61,341 bases of DNA from contig CASGDV010000117.1 of assembly GCA_949300335.1 (NCBI GenBank), positions 1 through 61,341 of the forward strand, read 5' to 3'. A model generated the notes under the pieces. That model was not told where the DNA came from. It ran no database searches and saw only the letters and a program-made list of their open reading frames with translations. Positions 56,238-61,341 of the stretch are shown here, piece by piece. Numbering within the stretch: the first letter of the stretch is position 1; each line of letters opens with the position of its first letter. Source of the stretch: an uncultured Bacteroidales bacterium (lineage in GTDB: Bacteria > Bacteroidota > Bacteroidia > Bacteroidales > UBA932). The position numbers were made by a program, and so were the translations under genes.

Positions 56238-57503
56238 ATGAAAAACAAAATCGACGTTGTCCTCGGTCTTCAATGGGGCGACGAAGGCAAGGGAAAAATT
56301 GTGGATGTTCTTGCCGGAAGATATCCGATAGTAGCCCGTTTCCAAGGCGGCCCCAATGCAGGACACTCGCTCCATTTCGACGGTAAAAGTTTTGTACTGA
56401 GATCAATTCCGTCAGGAATTTTCAGAGAGGATGCGATCAACATTGTAGGAAACGGAGTCGTTCTCGACCCGATTACATTCATGGGAGAATGCGAGAACAT
56501 ATCCAAAACCGGAATCCGCGTTCAGGACAGAATCGTGATAGCAAAGAAAGCCCACCTGATTCTGCCTACCCACAGACTTCTCGATGCTGCAAATGAAGCT
56601 GCCATGGGAAAAGGAAAGATCGGAAGCACCCTAAAAGGAATAGGTCCGACCTATACTGACAGGGTAAGCAGAAACGGACTGAGGGTTGGGGACATACTTT
56701 CGGATGACTTCACGCAGAGATACGCCAAACTTAAGGCAAGACATGCAAAACAGCTTCAGCAGATGGGGTACGAATGCGACCCGGATGCCGAAGACGGCAA
56801 ATTCATGGAAGCAATCGAATTCATTAAGGGATTCAGGCTCGTCGACTGCGAATACTTCGTCAATAAATCCCTGGAAGAGAAGAGTATACTTGCTGAAGGT
56901 GCGCAGGGAACAATGCTTGATGTCGACTACGGTTCATATCCTTTCGTGACTTCTTCATCGACAGCGTGTGCGGGAGCATGTGTCGGTCTGGGAGTGCCTC
57001 CGTCAAGAATAGGTCATGTATACGGCATATTCAAGGCTTACTGCACAAGGGTCGGAAGCGGTCCTTTCCCTACCGAACTTTTTGATGAAACCGGAGAAAA
57101 GCTCAGAAAAATAGGAAACGAATTCGGTGCTGTCACAGGACGTCCCCGCCGTTGCGGATGGCTCGATCTCGTAGCATTGAAATATGCGGTAATGATAGAC
57201 GGAGTCACAGATCTGATCATGATGAAATCCGACTGTCTGGACAGTTTCGAAACAATCAAGGTATGTACTTCATACAAGGTCGACGGCAAGGAAACCGACC
57301 AGGTTCCGTTCGACACTTATGCGGAAATAGAGCCCGTATATACTGAATTCAAGGGTTGGAACAGAGATCTTACCGGATACCGGAAGGAAGAGGACATGCC
57401 GGAGGAATTCAGAGAATATATCAGATTCATGGAAAACTACCTTGGTGTTCCAATCAGGATAATATCTGTAGGTCCGGACAGGGACGCGACCATAATGAGA
57501 TAA
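56238..57503 (+). CDS. purA: Adenylosuccinate synthetase
   Basis: Joins IMP and aspartate with GTP, the first committed step to AMP. About 421 residues from MKNKIDVVLGLQWGDEGKGK; ATG 56238 (56232 also possible) fits the family start, and an extension to 56202 adds unconserved residues. GDEGKGK is the GTP loop, GPNAGHSLHF the catalytic His region, IGSTLKGIGPTYTDR and TGRPRRCGWLDLVALKYA are further signatures. It follows ssb by about 50 bp. Confidence 0.97.
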   Translation: MKNKIDVVLGLQWGDEGKGKIVDVLAGRYPIVARFQGGPNAGHSLHFDGKSFVLRSIPSGIFREDAINIVGNGVVLDPITFMGECENISKTGIRVQDRIVIAKKAHLILPTHRLLDAANEAAMGKGKIGSTLKGIGPTYTDRVSRNGLRVGDILSDDFTQRYAKLKARHAKQLQQMGYECDPDAEDGKFMEAIEFIKGFRLVDCEYFVNKSLEEKSILAEGAQGTMLDVDYGSYPFVTSSSTACAGACVGLGVPPSRIGHVYGIFKAYCTRVGSGPFPTELFDETGEKLRKIGNEFGAVTGRPRRCGWLDLVALKYAVMIDGVTDLIMMKSDCLDSFETIKVCTSYKVDGKETDQVPFDTYAEIEPVYTEFKGWNRDLTGYRKEEDMPEEFREYIRFMENYLGVPIRIISVGPDRDATIMR

Positions 57504-57507
57504 AACT

Positions 57508-58896
57508 ATGGAAAGCATGAAAAATTCAGGACTGCTTCTCAGGGATTCCTCCAAAGTCAGATGGGGGATGCTGCTGATAATATCATTCGTAATGTTCGCG
57601 GCATACATAGCGTCAGACAATATCTTTTCAGTTGAAAAGACTCTGATGGACGCCAACGAATATGCCGTAAGCCAGGTGGAATATGACAACCTTGCAGGAT
57701 CATATTCGATTTTCAACGTATACCTGCTTATGCTTATATTCGGAGGCCTCATTCTTGACAAGATGGGCATCCGGTTCACGGGAATCATGTCATGTCTGCT
57801 GATGGTTCTCGGCATAGGAATATTGACATGGTCTCTGTATGACCTCAGAAATCTGGTACACAATGGAATTGAAACAGGATACGTGAACTTTCTGGGCTCC
57901 CAGCTCCGGACACCTGTATTCTGGGCTGTCATGGGTATCGGCATATATGGTGTAGGTGCCGAAATTGCAGGTATAACAGCTACAAAAGCCATAGCTAAAT
58001 GGTTCCAGGGCTATGAAATGGCACTGGCAATGGGACTCCAGCTCGCACTGGCAAGACTCGGTACCGGAATCGCATACGGAGCCACGCCACCTATAGTGGA
58101 AGCGGCCAAAGGCAATGTAGGCTTTGCCGTGCTTATAGGTCTGGTTTTGCTGTGTATAGGTCTGATAGTGTACCTTTTCTACTGCGTATATGACAAGAAG
58201 CTCGACAGGCAGATGGAAGAGGCCGGCAAACGGGACGATTCATCCTCTTCAAGCGAAGATGAATTCCATTTCAAGGATATAATACAGGTGATAAAGAATC
58301 CGGCATTCTGGATGATTGCATTCCTTTGCCTGCTTTTTTATGCAGCGGTCAATCCATTCCTGAAATATTCTACAGGAATGATGACCAGCAAGTTCGGTGT
58401 CAGCAAAGAACTTGCTGGACTGTTTCCGCTCATACTTCCTATGGGATGTATAGTACTCACTCCCCTTTTCGGAAGAATATACGACAGAAAAGGTCACGGA
58501 GCCGATCTGATGATTTTCGGGGCAGTGCTCATTACATGCGTGCATCTATGTTTTTCCGCTCCCTTTGTGACCAGCAAATGGATTGCCCTTCTGCTCATGA
58601 CACTTTTAGGGGTCGGATTTGCAATGCTGCCTTCTGCAATGTGGCCGTCAATCGCCAAGATTATGCCTGCAAAACTGCTGGGAACAACCATGGCACTGAC
58701 ATTCTACATACAGAACATAGGTTTCATATTCGTACCGAAGGCCATAGGCGCAATCAAGGAAGCCACAAATGACAATTATACATATGTGATGCTGTTTTTT
58801 GCAGGACTGGGCATAATAGCACTGCTTCTGGCTTTCAGTGTAAAACTTCTGGACAAGAAAAAGGGATACGGCCTTCAACTGCCAAACATACAGTAA
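57508..58896 (+). CDS. MFS transporter, 12 helices
   Basis: A 462-residue inner-membrane carrier. About 12 hydrophobic helices are visible, with the signature-like loops GGLILDKMGIRFTG after helix 2 and FGRIYDRKGHGADLMIF after helix 8. A charged cytoplasmic loop with SSSSSEDEFHFKD lies in the middle. The substrate is not known; some features recall the MFSD1-like dipeptide transporters and nitrate/oxalate families, but this is guesswork. It begins four bases after purA and ends three before dxs, so it is part of the same operon. Confidence 0.8.
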   Translation: MESMKNSGLLLRDSSKVRWGMLLIISFVMFAAYIASDNIFSVEKTLMDANEYAVSQVEYDNLAGSYSIFNVYLLMLIFGGLILDKMGIRFTGIMSCLLMVLGIGILTWSLYDLRNLVHNGIETGYVNFLGSQLRTPVFWAVMGIGIYGVGAEIAGITATKAIAKWFQGYEMALAMGLQLALARLGTGIAYGATPPIVEAAKGNVGFAVLIGLVLLCIGLIVYLFYCVYDKKLDRQMEEAGKRDDSSSSSEDEFHFKDIIQVIKNPAFWMIAFLCLLFYAAVNPFLKYSTGMMTSKFGVSKELAGLFPLILPMGCIVLTPLFGRIYDRKGHGADLMIFGAVLITCVHLCFSAPFVTSKWIALLLMTLLGVGFAMLPSAMWPSIAKIMPAKLLGTTMALTFYIQNIGFIFVPKAIGAIKEATNDNYTYVMLFFAGLGIIALLLAFSVKLLDKKKGYGLQLPNIQ

Positions 58897-58899
58897 ATC

Positions 58900-60825
58900 A
58901 TGGATACCGGATTACTCGACAAAGTCAATTCTCCGAAAGATATCAAGGATTTCAGCACGGAGCAGCTCAAACAGCTCTGTGCCGAGATTCGTGAATACAT
59001 GATCGAGTGCTGTTCGAAAAATCCGGGTCACCTGGGCTCGAGTCTGGGCGCTGTTGAACTGATCGTAGGACTGCATTACATATATGATACTCCAAAAGAC
59101 AAGATAGTATTTGATGTCGGCCATCAGGCCTATGCACATAAAATACTTACTGGAAGACGCGAGTTGTTCAAGAAAAACAGGAAGAAAGACGGAATCTGCG
59201 GTTTCACAAAAAGGCAGGAAAGCGAATATGACGTTTTCGGAGCAGGACATTCCTCTACATCCATTTCAGCAGCCCTTGGTCTGGCTAAGGCGGCTGAACT
59301 GAAACACAGTGACGAAAAGGTAGTTGCACTGATAGGCGACGGTGCATTGTCCGGAGGACTGGCTTTCGAAGGGCTGAACAATGCAGGGAACGGCCATACG
59401 GACATTCTGGTGATAATCAACGACAACAACATATCGATAGACAAGAATATCGGCGCCATTCATGAACACCTGCTCAACCTGACCACGAACCCGAGATACA
59501 ATGCATTGAAAAAGCATATTTGGGAAAGAATCGGGGACGGAAAATTCAGAAAAGCACTGCAGAAAATGGTTGTAGGGACTAAATCATCTCTCGTAAGGGA
59601 GTCCGGAGGCGACTTCTTCGAAGCTCTAGGTTTCAGATATTTCGGTCCCATCGACGGGAATGACATCAAGACTGTAGTCGAAGTACTGGGCAAGCTTAAA
59701 AACATAAAGGGGCCGCGGATACTCCACACCATCACTAAAAAAGGCAAGGGATACGCTCCGGCAGAGGAGGACCAGACTACATGGCATGCCCCGGGCATGT
59801 TCGATCCTGTCACCGGGAAACGTATAGTAAGCACTAAACACAAGGAGAACAGATATCAGGACATTTTCGGAGAAGTCCTCGTTGAACTGGCCAGGATGTA
59901 TCCGAACATTGTCGGCGTAACACCGGCTATGGCATCAGGCTGCGGAATGAACCTGCTTGCCAAGGAAATCCCCGAACGCTTTTTCGATGTCGGTATAGAA
60001 GAAGAACATGCAGTCACATTCTCGGCAGGACTCGCTGCTGGAGGAATGAAACCGTTCTGCAACATATATTCGTCATTCTCACAAAGAGCATATGACCAGA
60101 TTATCCACGACGTATGCCTGCAGAATCTCGGGGTCGTGCTCTGCCTTGACAGAGCAGGGCTCGTAGGTGAAGACGGAGCCACACATCACGGGACCTTCGA
60201 CATAGCGGCATACAGGAACATACCTAACGCAATAATAGCATGCCCTGCCGATGAATATGAGCTCAAGAACATGATGTACACGGCCGCCAGAAGTGACGGA
60301 AGCGCATTCATAATAAGATATCCGAGAGGCTACGGCGAGGGAATCGAATGGAGAAACAGGGAATTCGAGGAAATGGAAATCGGGAAAGGTACAATGATGG
60401 TCCGAGGTTCCAAAATAGCGATAGTTGCAGCAGGACCATATTGCTACAGAGCCCGGGAAGCAGCGGAAGAATGCGGGAAGACTTACGGACTCACACCTTA
60501 TGTATATAATATAAGGTTTGTGAAGCCTCTTGACACTTCGATAATCGACAGGATAATTGATGACGGATGCGACGAAATTATAACGGTCGAAGACGGAAGT
60601 CTGAAAGGGGGGCTTTACGGCGCAGTGGCTGAATATATTGCCTTAAAAGACTACAGCATCAGACTCAGGGGTATCGGAATACCCGACAGATTCATCGGAC
60701 AAGGGACACAGAGCGAACTCCGTTCGGAATGCGGACTGGACAGGAACGGCATTCTGAATGCCATCATGGCAGGGATGCAAAAAAACGATAAAAAAGATCA
60801 AAAAATTTTGGAGAATAAGAATTAA
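58900..60825 (+). CDS. dxs: 1-deoxy-D-xylulose-5-phosphate synthase
   Basis: Condenses pyruvate and glyceraldehyde 3-phosphate to start the MEP isoprenoid pathway, using thiamine diphosphate. The 641-residue protein has NPGHLGSSLGAVELIVGLHY, DVGHQAYAHKILTGR, the thiamine-binding motif GDGALSGGLAFEGLNNAG, the catalytic Glu in GIEEEHAVTFSAGLA and DRAGLVGEDGATHHGTFD. All are intact. It is the last protein gene before the tRNA array. Confidence 0.97.
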   Translation: MDTGLLDKVNSPKDIKDFSTEQLKQLCAEIREYMIECCSKNPGHLGSSLGAVELIVGLHYIYDTPKDKIVFDVGHQAYAHKILTGRRELFKKNRKKDGICGFTKRQESEYDVFGAGHSSTSISAALGLAKAAELKHSDEKVVALIGDGALSGGLAFEGLNNAGNGHTDILVIINDNNISIDKNIGAIHEHLLNLTTNPRYNALKKHIWERIGDGKFRKALQKMVVGTKSSLVRESGGDFFEALGFRYFGPIDGNDIKTVVEVLGKLKNIKGPRILHTITKKGKGYAPAEEDQTTWHAPGMFDPVTGKRIVSTKHKENRYQDIFGEVLVELARMYPNIVGVTPAMASGCGMNLLAKEIPERFFDVGIEEEHAVTFSAGLAAGGMKPFCNIYSSFSQRAYDQIIHDVCLQNLGVVLCLDRAGLVGEDGATHHGTFDIAAYRNIPNAIIACPADEYELKNMMYTAARSDGSAFIIRYPRGYGEGIEWRNREFEEMEIGKGTMMVRGSKIAIVAAGPYCYRAREAAEECGKTYGLTPYVYNIRFVKPLDTSIIDRIIDDGCDEIITVEDGSLKGGLYGAVAEYIALKDYSIRLRGIGIPDRFIGQGTQSELRSECGLDRNGILNAIMAGMQKNDKKDQKILENKN

Positions 60826-60837
60826 TATCTATCTTTG
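60807..60837 (+). promoter_or_regulatory. Canonical promoter of the tRNA array
   Basis: TTTG (60807-60810), a 19 bp spacer, then TATCTTTG (60830-60837). The -33 box lies inside the end of dxs. Predicted transcription start is near 60844, about 30 bases before the first tRNA. Confidence 0.8.
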
Positions 60838-60873
60838 CAATCCCGTTTCGGAAACGTTACGGACAACATCAAT

Positions 60874-60947
60874 GCCGATGTAGCTCAGTTGGCCAGAGCA
60901 CGTGATTTGTAATCTCGGGGTCGTGGGTTCGATTCCCTCCATCGGCT
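60874..60947 (+). tRNA. tRNA-Thr (anticodon TGT)
   Basis: Acceptor GCCGATG/CATCGGC with discriminator T, D arm AGCTCAGTTGG, anticodon loop TTTGTAA (TGT, threonine) and T arm GGGTTCGATTC. First of a four-tRNA array typical of the tuf-proximal region of Bacteroidota, though tuf itself lies outside. Confidence 0.95.
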
Positions 60948-60960
60948 CGGTCAGAAAATT

Positions 60961-61043
60961 GGGAGAATACCAGAGTGGCCAAATGGGGCAGACTGTAAAT
61001 CTGCTGGTTTATACCTTCGGTGGTTCGAATCCATCTTCTCCCA
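60961..61043 (+). tRNA. tRNA-Tyr (anticodon GTA)
   Basis: An 83-base class II tRNA: acceptor GGGAGAA/TTCTCCC, anticodon loop CTGTAAA (GTA, tyrosine) and a long variable arm before TGGTTCGAATC. Confidence 0.95.
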
Positions 61044-61055
61044 CAAACTGAAAGG

Positions 61056-61191
61056 CGCGGAAAAAGCCTGTCAGAGAAAATCGAAGTTTATGACGGAGAT
61101 TTTTAAAGACGGCGAAAAATTCGGAAACCGCAGTTTACTGCTGTAAATGAGGATTGAGGAATTTGAGACAACGCGGAAAAAGCCTGTCAGA
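61056..61191 (+). repeat. 20-bp direct repeat between tRNA-Tyr and tRNA-Gly
   Basis: CGCGGAAAAAGCCTGTCAGA occurs at 61056-61075 and again at 61172-61191, exact over 20 bases, 116 bp apart. The 158 bp spacer between these two tRNAs is much longer than the others in the array and has no gene. Confidence 0.7.
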
Positions 61192-61201
61192 AACAAGATA
61201 A

Positions 61202-61274
61202 GCGGAAGTAGCTCAGTTGGTAGAGCATTAGCCTTCCAAGCTAAGGGTCGCGGGTTCGAACCTCGTCTTCCGCT
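61202..61274 (+). tRNA. tRNA-Gly (anticodon TCC)
   Basis: Acceptor GCGGAAG/CTTCCGC with discriminator T, anticodon loop CTTCCAA (TCC, glycine), T arm GGGTTCGAACC. 73 bases. Confidence 0.95.
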
Positions 61275-61282
61275 CAAACTAC

Positions 61283-61341
61283 GCCAGTGTAGCTCAGGGG
61301 TAGAGCGCTTCCTTGGTAAGGAAGAGGTCGAGAGTTCAAAT
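61283..61341 (+). tRNA. tRNA-Thr (anticodon GGT), cut by the window end
   Basis: Starts GCCAGTG, D arm AGCTCAGGGG, anticodon loop TTGGTAA (GGT, threonine) and the start of the T arm AGTTCAAAT. The 3' acceptor is missing only because the window ends. Confidence 0.9.

Overview
The window looks like a chromosomal segment of a Bacteroidota bacterium, most likely order Bacteroidales (gut-type; the genus cannot be set from sequence alone). The reasons are the gene content (GH92, GH116, GH78 and GxGYxYP carbohydrate proteins, a MoxR-DUF58-BatABCDE operon, an ExbB-ExbD-TonB set, PPDK, a lectin-kelch-membrane-DNA-binding protein), the general lack of Shine-Dalgarno sequences, and many Bacteroidota-type -7 elements (TAnnTTTG). 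In the two clearest cases, both in front of tRNA genes, a -33 TTTG lies exactly 19 bp upstream of the -7 element.

Layout. Positions 174-12764, all on the minus strand, form a carbohydrate-utilisation block: a GH92 alpha-mannosidase lipoprotein, two paralogous GxGYxYP lipoproteins, a GH116 enzyme, a frame-broken lectin-kelch-TM-winged-helix gene and a D-2-hydroxyacid dehydrogenase. A tRNA-Val with its promoter and terminator follows. Next come a giant alpha-2-macroglobulin-like protein and folC (minus), which face a PurL-like orphan domain protein, a PhoH ATPase and pyruvate phosphate dikinase (plus). About 1.1 kb without a credible gene (25271-26411) contains a striking C-rich, G-poor stretch and precedes a GH78 rhamnosidase lipoprotein.

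Positions 29105-31943 (minus) carry a TrmH-like methyltransferase, a DRE-TIM aldolase fused to a second Rossmann-like domain, and a CMP-sugar synthetase-like gene; the last two look like a small sugar-acid module of unknown product. glyA faces the other way. Positions 33525-42430 (minus) are one tightly packed stress and envelope operon: moxR, DUF58, a membrane protein, batA, batB, batC (with a Q/N-rich tandem repeat), a batD-batE fusion, and a degenerate phosphoesterase-like protein.

From 42515 to 60825 housekeeping genes run almost entirely on the plus strand: truA, exbB-exbD-tonB, an S4 pseudouridine synthase with a long Arg/Gly/Ser-rich tail, era, parC, aroK, (recJ on minus), lysS, an SpoU methyltransferase, aroE, ssb, purA, an MFS transporter and dxs. 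The window ends in a tRNA array: Thr(TGT), Tyr(GTA), Gly(TCC) and a truncated Thr(GGT).

The observations most worth checking are the aldolase-fusion/cytidylyltransferase pair, the batD-batE fusion that hinges on one A in an A6 run, the frame-broken sensor-regulator in the glycan block, and the C-rich region after ppdK.
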